Shown: piece by piece, positions 46,404 to 53,896 of the stretch | How the letters are laid out: each line of letters opens with the position of its first letter | Numbering within the stretch: position 1 is the first letter of the stretch | Assembly (NCBI GenBank): GCA_964499865.1 | Contig: CAZCPY010000003.1 | Location: forward strand, 1-54,995 | From: JANOGU01 sp964499865 | GTDB taxonomy: Bacteria > Pseudomonadota > Alphaproteobacteria > Rhodobacterales > Rhodobacteraceae | DNA: 54,995 bases | Direction of reading: 5' to 3' | Translations under genes and position numbers: made by a program | Notes under the pieces: model-generated | What the model was told of the DNA's origin: nothing | Database searches by the model: none | The model's input: the letters and a program-made list of their open reading frames with translations, nothing else

Positions 46404-47978
46404 TCAGGCCGACTTGCGCACCTTTGGCCGCGGGTCGACGGCAGCGACCGCACTGCCGATACGGAAACCCGCAAGCGTGGCGCCGCCTTGCAGGCGGACA
46501 AAGCGGCAGGACAGGCGGCGCCCGTCGGACAGGACGGCGCTGTCGGTCCAGCCGTCGCGCGCCTCGAGCGCCGCGACGAAATCCTCGACCCGGTCCCACA
46601 GCGTGGTGGGCGCGCATTGCCGCCGCCAATGCGCGCAGGCCGCGGCGATGCCCGATTCGGTATCCAGCGTCGCCGCAGGGTCGTGGTCCCAGAGCCGCGC
46701 ATAGGCCGCGTTCGACATCACCAGCACGCCCGCGGCACTGAAGACCGCAATCGCCTCGTCGATCGCATCGACGACGGCCTGCCCAAGCTCCAGCTCGGCC
46801 CGGTAGCGGCGGGTCTGCGACATCTCGGTCGAGATATCCTCCATCATCAGCGCCAGCGCGCCGTTGGGATGGGGCCTGCCGGTGACGCGGTAGGTCTGGC
46901 CGCCCGGCAGGGTCCAGGTCTCGTCGTACAACCCGCGCGAGGCGGCCTGTTCAAGGTCGGTCATCATCCGCCGCCAGGACCGGTAGTCCTTGGGTTCCGG
47001 CAGCATCGCCCGGTCGCGCAGCGCGTCGAAGAAGGCCGCAAGCGTGGGCCGCGCCGACAGCATGTCGGGCGGCAGGCCGGTCAGGTCCATCATCGCCGGG
47101 TTGAACAGCGCGAGTTGCCGCGACTGGTCGAAGATCGCAAGGCCGGTGGGCAGATGGGCGAAGGTCTTGGTCAGCGTCTGCATGAATTCGCGCAGCGCGC
47201 TTTCGGCCTGCACGGCGCTGTCGGCCGGCACGGCAAAGCCCAGGCGGCCGGTGGCGTCGGGATAGCTCCACAGGTCGAACCAGGCCGACCCGCCGCCGCG
47301 GCGCTGCACGCGCTGGCGCTGGTCGGGCGCGCCCTGGACGCTGGCCTGCCGCTCGAACACCCGCGGCAGGGGCCAGGCCAGATCCTCGGCGCTGCCGAGG
47401 CCCGCCATCGCGAGGTCGAGGTAGGCCGCGTTGCTCCAGACCACATCGCCGGTGCCGGTTTCGCGCCAGATCGGCAGGGGGGCCCGGGCCATGCAGCTGC
47501 GCAGAAGGTCAAGTTCGTCGCGCATCGCGCGCATGGCGGCAGGGTCGCCGCCCGGATCGCCGCCCTCGCCCTCGCCCTCGCGGATCGTCACCCGCATCAG
47601 GCCGCCGCGCGCCTCGGCCGTCAGGGTGCAGCCCCGGGCCCCGGCGGGCCCCGACAGCGACACCGTCCCGTCGCCGCCCAGCCTGGCCAAAGCCTCGGCC
47701 GCGCCGTCGATGCGGGGTTGCAGCCACGCCAGCAGCCGCGACCAGGCCGTGCCCTGACGCAAGGGGGAATGGCGCAACAGGCTGCGGCCTTCGGGGGTGG
47801 CGTCGATCAGGTCTTCGCCGTCAAAGACAAAGGCGGCGGTCTGGCCCGCGTCGGCGAAGACCGAGGTCCGCACGGCTGTGGTCGGGGCGGAGAAGGTCGC
47901 CACCAGCAGGATGCCGAAGATCGCCGACAAAACGGCGGCCCCGATCATCCAAACCGCGAGCATCGGATCGAGCGTCAC
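46404..47978 (-). CDS. Membrane-anchored PAS-domain protein without a kinase domain
   Basis: The protein is about 524 residues, started at the GTG at 47978 with AGGAGG 6 bases upstream. An N-terminal membrane helix (AVWMIGAAVLSAIFGILLVA) is followed by at least three PAS-like segments (about residues 160-260, 270-385 and 395-500), including LPTGLAIFDQSRQLALFNPA and DEAIAVFSAAGVLVMSNAAY. No histidine-kinase ATPase, GGDEF or EAL motif is visible. It lies 101 bp downstream of regB on the same strand. A sensory role is inferred; the output partner is unknown. Confidence 0.78.
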   Translation of the reverse strand: MTLDPMLAVWMIGAAVLSAIFGILLVATFSAPTTAVRTSVFADAGQTAAFVFDGEDLIDATPEGRSLLRHSPLRQGTAWSRLLAWLQPRIDGAAEALARLGGDGTVSLSGPAGARGCTLTAEARGGLMRVTIREGEGEGGDPGGDPAAMRAMRDELDLLRSCMARAPLPIWRETGTGDVVWSNAAYLDLAMAGLGSAEDLAWPLPRVFERQASVQGAPDQRQRVQRRGGGSAWFDLWSYPDATGRLGFAVPADSAVQAESALREFMQTLTKTFAHLPTGLAIFDQSRQLALFNPAMMDLTGLPPDMLSARPTLAAFFDALRDRAMLPEPKDYRSWRRMMTDLEQAASRGLYDETWTLPGGQTYRVTGRPHPNGALALMMEDISTEMSQTRRYRAELELGQAVVDAIDEAIAVFSAAGVLVMSNAAYARLWDHDPAATLDTESGIAAACAHWRRQCAPTTLWDRVEDFVAALEARDGWTDSAVLSDGRRLSCRFVRLQGGATLAGFRIGSAVAAVDPRPKVRKSA

Positions 47979-48079
47979 GTCGGCCTCCTGCCCCGGAGGG
48001 GGCGTCAAGCGCAACCATCGGCAGAAACAGTAAACAGCACGTTAATCCAAAAGGCGAGTTGATGCGAAGGGCTTTCGCG

Positions 48080-49474
48080 TCAAGGGAGAAAGGGCAGGTT
48101 GCCGCCCAGAGCGCCGCCGCGGCCCAGATCCAGATCGGACCGGCGCCACACCGCCTCGACCACGGCACCGCTGGGCGCACCGCCCGCGACGTTGGCAAAG
48201 GACATCTCGGCCCCCGTGCGCTCCAGCAGCGTCTTGGCGATGAACAGGCCGAGGCCCATCCCCTCATATTCGGGACGTCCGTTGGTCTGGGTTCCGTCAG
48301 AGGGGCGCTCGCGCAGGAAAGGGTCGCCGATCCGCGGCAGCACATGGGCCGGAAAGCCGGGGCCGTCGTCGCGGATCGTCACCGCGATTCGCGTATCCGA
48401 CCAGCGCAGGGTGATCCAGACGGTCGAAGCGGCGAAGTCCACCGCGTTCTGGATCAGGTTGCGCAGGCCGTGCACCAGTTCGGGACGCCGCAGCACGACC
48501 GGCTGCTGCGCAAGGCCGGGGTCGGCGGGGCCCGCGTCGATCTCGACGGTGCGGCCGCGGGCCAGGTGCGGCTCGGCCGCCTCCTGCACCACGGCGGTCA
48601 CGGGCGCGCGGCGCAGGTGCTGGTCGTCCTTTCCGGCGCGGCCCATCGACCGCAGGATGTCGCGGCAGCGGTCGGCCTGGTCGCGCACCAGCCGCGCATC
48701 GGCCTGCAGGTCCGGGCGGTCGGCCAGTTCGCGCATCAGCTCGGCGCTGGCCAGCTTGATCGTCGCGAGCGGCGAGCCAAGCTCGTGCGCCGTCGCCGCC
48801 ACCACGCCGCCCAGGTCGGTCAGCATCTGCTCACGCGACAGGGCCATCTGCGTGGCCAGCAGCGCCTGCGCCAGGCTGCGCACCTCGGCCGCCACGCGGT
48901 AGGCATAGAAGCCGATGAACAGGATGCCGATCAGGATCGACAGCCAGAAGCCGAATTCGAACAGCGGCGGCACCGTGAACAGACGGCCGTCCGGCAGCCG
49001 CAGCGGCATGTTGGCGAAGGCCAGCAGCGTGGCATAGGAAATCGCCGCCAGCGCCAGGAACACCGTCGCCCGCAACGGCAGCGCCGAGGCCGAGATCACC
49101 ACCGGCGCCAGCAGCAGAAGCGCGAAGGGATTGGTCAGCCCGCCGGTCAGGAACAGCAGAAGCGCCAGCTGGGTCAGGTCGAACAGCAGCATCGCGAAGG
49201 CTTCCGGCTCGGTCAGCCGGCGCGCGTCGGGGTAGACCCGGCGCGTGACCAGGTTGGCGATGGCGGCGACGCCCACGATCAGCAGGCACTGCCCGATCGG
49301 CAGGTCAAAGCCATAGCGGCGGTCGGCGACCAGGATCGCCGTCAGCTGCCCCGCCATTGCCATCCAGCGGATCAGGGTCAGCGTGCGGACCCTCAGCCCG
49401 CCCTGGGGCGAGCGCAGCACGGGAAGCGGCGAAATCAACGCATTGCTCCGGCCCCCGGCGATGCCCTGCCGCAA
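48080..49474 (-). CDS. regB: Redox sensor histidine kinase RegB (PrrB)
   Basis: The 464-residue protein has about six membrane segments (residues 33-195) including the quinone-binding GGLTNPFALLLLAPV near 111-125. The phosphorylated His230 is in AATAHELGSPLATIKLASAE. Cys270 in DQADRCRDILRSMGRAGKDD corresponds to the redox-active cysteine of the family. ATP-binding motifs NLIQNAVDFA and GMGLGLFIAK follow. It senses respiratory redox state and controls RegA. All known key residues look intact. Confidence 0.96.
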   Translation of the reverse strand: MRQGIAGGRSNALISPLPVLRSPQGGLRVRTLTLIRWMAMAGQLTAILVADRRYGFDLPIGQCLLIVGVAAIANLVTRRVYPDARRLTEPEAFAMLLFDLTQLALLLFLTGGLTNPFALLLLAPVVISASALPLRATVFLALAAISYATLLAFANMPLRLPDGRLFTVPPLFEFGFWLSILIGILFIGFYAYRVAAEVRSLAQALLATQMALSREQMLTDLGGVVAATAHELGSPLATIKLASAELMRELADRPDLQADARLVRDQADRCRDILRSMGRAGKDDQHLRRAPVTAVVQEAAEPHLARGRTVEIDAGPADPGLAQQPVVLRRPELVHGLRNLIQNAVDFAASTVWITLRWSDTRIAVTIRDDGPGFPAHVLPRIGDPFLRERPSDGTQTNGRPEYEGMGLGLFIAKTLLERTGAEMSFANVAGGAPSGAVVEAVWRRSDLDLGRGGALGGNLPFLP

Positions 49475-49501
49475 CCTAGGCCGGAGGGGGGCGGAAGGAA
49501 A

Positions 49502-49998
49502 TGGCGGGAACGGAATCGCACCGGGCGCTGGGCGCGGGTCGACGAAAACGGGTGCAAGGTCAGTGAAGCCAAATCGGTCCCCGCGCCCGCGCCTCCTGTC
49601 GCGTCAGTCCGTTTCGACCTCGTCCACCGCCGCGATGCCTGCCCGCAAGACGCCGGCCGCAATGCCAGTGAAGTGGCGTCCCGGACAGCCCGGGAATCAG
49701 GGCGCTGTCCTTCGTCATGTTTGATCCCGCACCAGACGCGCCGACGGTTCCGCGCCGGTCCACCCGAACCCTGCACCCCCGACCCATCGGCCCGACCGGC
49801 AGCGCGGACCGGATGCGGGGCGCCGGGGACGGGCTCCGCGCCGATGTCCGGGTGCGCGACCCGGCCGGGGAATTCGGCCTGTGGGACGATTCGACCTGCA
49901 CCGACCTTCTGATGCCCCGCACCCGCCCTGCCGACGCCGTCATCCGGGACGTTTCGACCGAAGACACGGCCGCGTGGATTGCCGTTTCGGACCGGCCG
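49502..49998 (+). pseudogene. senC: Degenerate senC/prrC (copper-binding Sco-family) remnant
   Basis: No intact gene fills 49475-50074, but Sco/SenC-like motifs occur in order on the plus strand in two frames. First frame: VDENG (49538-49552) and RRDACPQDAGRNA (from 49631), against the family CPDVCPxDxxRNA. After a frameshift near 49680: FVMFDPAPDAP (from 49711), LHPRPIGPTGS (49771-49803), DDSTCTDLLMP (49885-49917) against DHSTFTYLxLP, and IRDVSTED (from 49942). The first copper-binding cysteine reads Arg and the histidine reads Asp. The stop codon TGA at 49669 lies in the second frame. The N-terminal anchor is missing, since regB starts at 49474. Alignment is to remembered family sequence. 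Confidence 0.75.
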
Positions 49999-50074
49999 GC
50001 CGCCGCCGCGGCAGGGCGATTGATTTTCCGCCGCCGCGCCCCAGTTCCAGCGCCAAAGCGGGAGGATGCGGCAG

Positions 50075-50629
50075 ATGGCACAGGATATGGCTCTGGACCT
50101 CGGCGAGGACCGCAGCCTGCTTCTGGTCGACGACGACGAGGCCTTCGTGAAGCGGCTGGCCAAGGCGATGGAACGCCGCGGCTTCGTGCCCGAAACGGCG
50201 GAAAGCGTGGCCGCGGGCAAGGCGGCGGCGCAGGGACGGCCGCCGGCCTATGCGGTCGTCGACCTCCGGCTGGAGGATGGCAACGGGCTGGAAGTGGTTG
50301 AAACCCTGCGTGACCGGCGGCCCGATTGCCGGATCGTGGTGCTGACCGGTTACGGCGCCATCGCCACCGCGGTGGCGGCGGTCAAGATCGGCGCGATCGA
50401 CTACCTGTCCAAGCCCGCCGATGCCGACGAGGTGACCAGCGCGCTGCTGTCCCGCGGCGACACGCTGCCCGGCCCGCCCGAAAATCCGATGTCCGCCGAC
50501 CGTGTGCGCTGGGAGCATATCCAGCGCGTCTACGAGCAATGCGACCGCAATGTCAGCGAAACTGCGCGACGGCTTGCGATGCACCGCCGGACCCTGCAGC
50601 GCATTCTGGCCAAGCGCAGCCCCAGGTAA
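50075..50629 (+). CDS. regA: Redox response regulator RegA (PrrA)
   Basis: The protein is 184 residues when started at the ATG at 50075, with GGGAGG 9 bases upstream; this is the family's length. The receiver domain has LLLVDDDEAF near residues 15-24 and phospho-acceptor Asp63 in VVDLRLEDGNG. A short linker precedes the Fis-type helix-turn-helix NVSETARRLAMHRRTLQRIL near 158-177, which is near-invariant in the family. It controls photosynthesis, respiration, nitrogen and carbon fixation genes in relatives. Confidence 0.97.
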   Translation: MAQDMALDLGEDRSLLLVDDDEAFVKRLAKAMERRGFVPETAESVAAGKAAAQGRPPAYAVVDLRLEDGNGLEVVETLRDRRPDCRIVVLTGYGAIATAVAAVKIGAIDYLSKPADADEVTSALLSRGDTLPGPPENPMSADRVRWEHIQRVYEQCDRNVSETARRLAMHRRTLQRILAKRSPR

Positions 50630-50788
50630 CGGCCGCAGCCTGTCCGGTCGCGGTATGCGGTGGAATGCGACGAAATCGCCGTTCTGCCGGGATTTGGCCG
50701 ATCCGGGCAGACTGTCCATTCGGGCGGATTGATCATTCCGCGCATCGGGCGTAACGTCAGCCAATCACCAACACCGGCCGAGGAAAAA

Positions 50789-51106
50789 TTGGAACACAAC
50801 CTTAACGCGATGTCCCTGAAAGAGCTGAAAGACCTGCAGGCACAGGTGGCCCGCGCCATCGGCTCTTTCGAAGAGCGCCGCAAGCGCGAGGCGCGCGCCA
50901 AGCTCGAAGACGCGGCGCGCGAGATGGGCTTTTCCTTTGCGGAGCTGGCGGAAACGCCAGTGGCCAGGACCAAGCCGGGCGTCAGCCCGGCCAGGTATGC
51001 CAACCCGGCCAACCCGGCCGAAACCTGGACCGGCCGCGGCCGCAAGCCGCGCTGGTTTACCGAAGCGCTGGCCGCCGGCAAATCGCCGGGCGACATGGCG
51101 ATCTGA
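50789..51106 (+). CDS. hvrA: H-NS-family regulator HvrA
   Basis: The protein is about 105 residues if started at the TTG at 50789, which has GAGG upstream; an ATG at 50810 gives 98. A helical oligomerisation region (SLKELKDLQAQVARAIGSFE) is followed by the H-NS DNA-binding motif TWTGRGRKPRWF near residues 79-90. In Rhodobacter capsulatus HvrA follows regA and tunes photosynthesis genes to light. Here it also follows regA, after 159 bp. Confidence 0.9.
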   Translation: MEHNLNAMSLKELKDLQAQVARAIGSFEERRKREARAKLEDAAREMGFSFAELAETPVARTKPGVSPARYANPANPAETWTGRGRKPRWFTEALAAGKSPGDMAI

Positions 51107-51129
51107 TCCCCGGTGTGCGGCGGCTGCGT

Positions 51130-51999
51130 TCAGGCCGCCGCCGCAAGCCAGGTCAGGAATTGACGCACCGCCCTGCGTTTCGGCCCGGGCGGCGTCAGCA
51201 CGAAATAGGCGGGCAGGTGGCTGCGGCTGTCGTCGATCAGCACCAGCCTGCCGTCCCCGATCTCGTTCTCGATCAGCGCCAGGCTTTCCACGATGACGCC
51301 CAGACCCTGCCGGGCGGCGGCAATCGACAGGTCTTCGCTGGGAAACCCGGTGCGGCTCAGCGCATCCGGGTCGAGGCCCAGGCTGAGCAGGTAATTGTCC
51401 TGTTCGGGCCAGTTGCGCGCCACGATCCAGTCGTGCCCGGCAAGGTCGCGCGGCGCCACCGCGGCCCCGCCGGGCAGAAGCCCGGGCGCCGCGGCGATGG
51501 CCAGGCGGGCGGGCGCGAGGAACTTCGCCTCCACCCCTGGCCAGGCGCCGTTGCCGTAGCGGATCGCCACGTCCATCCCCTCGCGCCGCAGGTCCACCGG
51601 GCGCGGGTCGGGATGCAGCGACAGCGCGATGTCGGGATGCGTGTCCCAGAAATCGCGCAGCCGCGGCATCAGCCAGTGCGAGGCGAAGGACGCCGTCAGC
51701 GTCACCCGCACCGGGTCCTCGCCCGAGGCCAGCGCCTCGACCCCGCGCTGGATGGTGCCGAAGCCCTCGGTCAGCGCCGCGGCCAGCTGCGCCCCTTCGG
51801 CCGTCAGCGCCATGCCGCGGCCGTCGCGCGCGACCAGCGCATGGCCGAGCCGCGCCTCCAGCGTGCGCACCTGCTGCGCCACCGCCGCATGCGTCACGTT
51901 CAGCACCCGCGCCGCCGCCGAATACCCCCCTTCCGCCGCGACCGCCTGGAAGGCGCGCAGGGCCGACAGCGGGGGAAGGTGCGTCCAGTCGATCTTCAT
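51130..51999 (-). CDS. LysR-family transcriptional regulator (GcvA-like)
   Basis: The 289-residue protein has an N-terminal winged helix (about residues 8-67) with the GcvA-group start LPPLSALRAFQAVAAEGGYS and SAAARVLNVTHAAVAQQVRTLE, and a C-terminal effector-binding domain. It is divergent from a 46-residue small protein gene, with two inverted repeats between them. The effector is unknown. Confidence 0.92.
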   Translation of the reverse strand: MKIDWTHLPPLSALRAFQAVAAEGGYSAAARVLNVTHAAVAQQVRTLEARLGHALVARDGRGMALTAEGAQLAAALTEGFGTIQRGVEALASGEDPVRVTLTASFASHWLMPRLRDFWDTHPDIALSLHPDPRPVDLRREGMDVAIRYGNGAWPGVEAKFLAPARLAIAAAPGLLPGGAAVAPRDLAGHDWIVARNWPEQDNYLLSLGLDPDALSRTGFPSEDLSIAAARQGLGVIVESLALIENEIGDGRLVLIDDSRSHLPAYFVLTPPGPKRRAVRQFLTWLAAAA

Positions 52000-52007
52000 C
52001 TGTTAGC

Positions 52008-52057
52008 CAGACTATCAGGTCTGAAAGATTCGCTGTCTTCGCATTGTCTGTCAATGC
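52008..52057. promoter_or_regulatory. Inverted repeats between the LysR gene and the small-protein gene
   Basis: CAGAC-N6-GTCTG (52008-52023) and GCATTG-N5-CAATGC (52041-52057) lie in the short divergent region. Dyads of this kind commonly serve LysR regulators. Binding is inferred. Confidence 0.42.
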
Positions 52058-52098
52058 GCGTATTTCATCGTCACGACGCCAGAAGAAGGATAAAGCAA

Positions 52099-52239
52099 AT
52101 GTTGAACATCTTCGCCGACGCCCTGCTGATCGCGACCCGGATGGAGCCCTTCCGCCGCGACGACACCCGCCGCACCGAGAAGGAAACCGAGGCCCGTCGC
52201 CGCCTCGAGCAGTCGATCCCGACCCGCGTCAGGTTCTGA
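52099..52239 (+). CDS. Small 46-residue protein of unknown function
   Basis: The ATG at 52099 has AAGGA about 9 bases upstream. The product starts MLNIFADALLIATRMEPFRR and continues as a strongly charged helix (RRTEKETEARRRLEQ). A short hydrophobic N-terminus plus charged tail suggests a peripheral membrane peptide. It is divergent from the LysR gene and overlaps the convergent HD-domain gene by 11 bases. I do not recognise the family. Confidence 0.6.
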   Translation: MLNIFADALLIATRMEPFRRDDTRRTEKETEARRRLEQSIPTRVRF

Positions 52240-52840
52240 TCGTGAGCGCGGACAGCAACTGCGCGTGTCGCGCCACGTAGTCCGCCCGCACCACCGCGGG
52301 CGGACGCAAACGGATCGCCAGCCCGCGCAGAAGCCCCGGGTCATGCCGCCCGAACAGCTTGTCCGCCTCGCCTTTCGTGAAGCCCGCGATCTCCACCGCC
52401 TCCAGCCAGGCCGACACCCGGTCCGCCGCCTTGATCGCCCGCTTGACCGGCACCGGCAGAACCGCGGGCAGGCCGAAGCGCAGGTGCACCGCCGCCGCCA
52501 GCCGCGCATCCAGCTCGCCATAGCCCTCGCCGACCGCGGCCTTGACGGGCGAGATCATGTCGCCCAGCACGTATTCCGGCGCGTCGTGCAAAAGCGCCGC
52601 CAGCCGCCAGCGCGGCCCCTCCCCGGGGTTCATGCGGGCGAAGATGTCCTCGACCAGCAGCGAATGTTCGGCCACCGAATAGGGCCAGTCGCCCCGCGTC
52701 TGCCCGTTCCAGCGCGCGACGAAGGCCAGGCCATGCGCGATGTCCTCCACCTCGATGTCCAGCGGCGTGGGGTCCAGCAGGTCCAGCCTGCGCCCCGACA
52801 GCATGCGCTGCCAGGCCCGCTTCACGTCCGCACCGTCCAT
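52229..52840 (-). CDS. HD-domain phosphohydrolase (YfbR-like)
   Basis: The 203-residue protein has the HD metal motif: YSVAEHSLLVEDIF near residues 54-67, LAALLHDAPEYVLGDMISP near 80-98, and KAADRVSAW near 140. YfbR-type proteins dephosphorylate deoxynucleoside monophosphates. Its start overlaps the glycosyltransferase stop by 19 bases. Confidence 0.88.
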   Translation of the reverse strand: MDGADVKRAWQRMLSGRRLDLLDPTPLDIEVEDIAHGLAFVARWNGQTRGDWPYSVAEHSLLVEDIFARMNPGEGPRWRLAALLHDAPEYVLGDMISPVKAAVGEGYGELDARLAAAVHLRFGLPAVLPVPVKRAIKAADRVSAWLEAVEIAGFTKGEADKLFGRHDPGLLRGLAIRLRPPAVVRADYVARHAQLLSALTIRT

Positions 52841-53760
52841 TCGTCCCGGAACCGCGCCAGCGCCAGCCGGATCAGGTCGCGGCCCTTGGCATAGTCGATC
52901 ACCGCCCGCGTCGCATCGCGCAGGCCCCAGAGCGCCGTCGTCGGGTCCTCCAGTCGCGGCAAGGCCTCGGGCAGAAAGGTGCGGAAGAAGTCGGCATAGC
53001 CGTCGCGAAACCGCGCCTCAAGCATGCCATGGGGATCCCGCCAGGGTTTGTTGATCCCGCAGAAATGCCGGAACCGCGGGGCATAGCGGAAGGTCGCGAG
53101 GTTCAGGCGGCTGTTCGACATCCAGTTCCAGCATGGCGCAAGCTCGGCGAACCTGCCGCGCAGCGTCAGGTTCAGCAGCGTCTGGTCGGCCAGCAAGAGT
53201 TTTGCGCCCTCGGCCGCATGGGTGTCCAGCAGACGCCGCTCCATCTCCTGCGTCACCCATGCAGCGGTGTCGATGATCTGGACACCCGCATTGAGGTAGC
53301 GGAACGCCGGCAGGCCGCGGTCCTTGAACTCGGTCGCATGGCCCCGCCGCTCGCGGTAAAGGGCGATGACATCCCGCACCGCTGCCAGCGGGTGGCTGCC
53401 GATATCGGCATGCAGCAGGCGGTCGAGGTCACCGGCTTCATACCAGATGTCGCTGTCCAGTTTCAGGATGCGCCGGTAGCGCCCGGCCAGGTCCGGAATT
53501 GCCGAGAGATAGAGGTACAGCGCCGGGCCGAACTGCTGCGGGTCGCAGGCTGCCCAGGGGGGCCGCAACGGCATCGCCACATTGCGGATGCCCATGGCTT
53601 CGGCCCAGTCCGGCAGGGGCAAGGGCACCAGCGTCAGGATCAGGATGTCGAACCGGCGTCTCGGGGCCTTGACCGCGATCTGCCAGGCCAGATGCAGCGC
53701 ATAGGGCAGGTAATTGCTGTCGCAGCCCATCGTCACCGCGCAGTCGTTCGTCTCCGGCAT
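52822..53760 (-). CDS. Family 8-type glycosyltransferase
   Basis: The protein is about 312 residues, started at the ATG at 53760 with GGGAG about 7 bases upstream; an ATG at 53790 is possible. The DxD metal motif is LKLDSDIWYEAGDLDRLL near residues 97-114. FRYLNAGVQIIDT near 152-164 and ADQTLLN near 192 are typical of GT8 (LgtC-like). It would add a sugar from a nucleotide sugar to a surface glycan. No other glycan genes are near, so the target is unknown. Confidence 0.85.
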   Translation of the reverse strand: MPETNDCAVTMGCDSNYLPYALHLAWQIAVKAPRRRFDILILTLVPLPLPDWAEAMGIRNVAMPLRPPWAACDPQQFGPALYLYLSAIPDLAGRYRRILKLDSDIWYEAGDLDRLLHADIGSHPLAAVRDVIALYRERRGHATEFKDRGLPAFRYLNAGVQIIDTAAWVTQEMERRLLDTHAAEGAKLLLADQTLLNLTLRGRFAELAPCWNWMSNSRLNLATFRYAPRFRHFCGINKPWRDPHGMLEARFRDGYADFFRTFLPEALPRLEDPTTALWGLRDATRAVIDYAKGRDLIRLALARFRDEWTVRT

Positions 53761-53896
53761 CGTGCGCTCCCGCTTCGTCGGGCCGAACATGGCGGGCCAG
53801 GGCCTGCGCGGCAAGCCGAGCATCTTGTCCGATTGCCGCAACCGCCCCGCGATGCTAAGGCCGCGCCCGACACAGATCAGGCAAGGAACCCGCCCC

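Noticed and set aside
49560..50081. Minus-strand open frame in the regB-regA gap as a new gene
   Set aside because: The plus strand carries ordered Sco/SenC motifs; the minus frame has none and no good start.
53761..53896. SAH or SAM riboswitch before ahcY
   Set aside because: No match to the conserved SAH riboswitch core that I could see, and the space is short.
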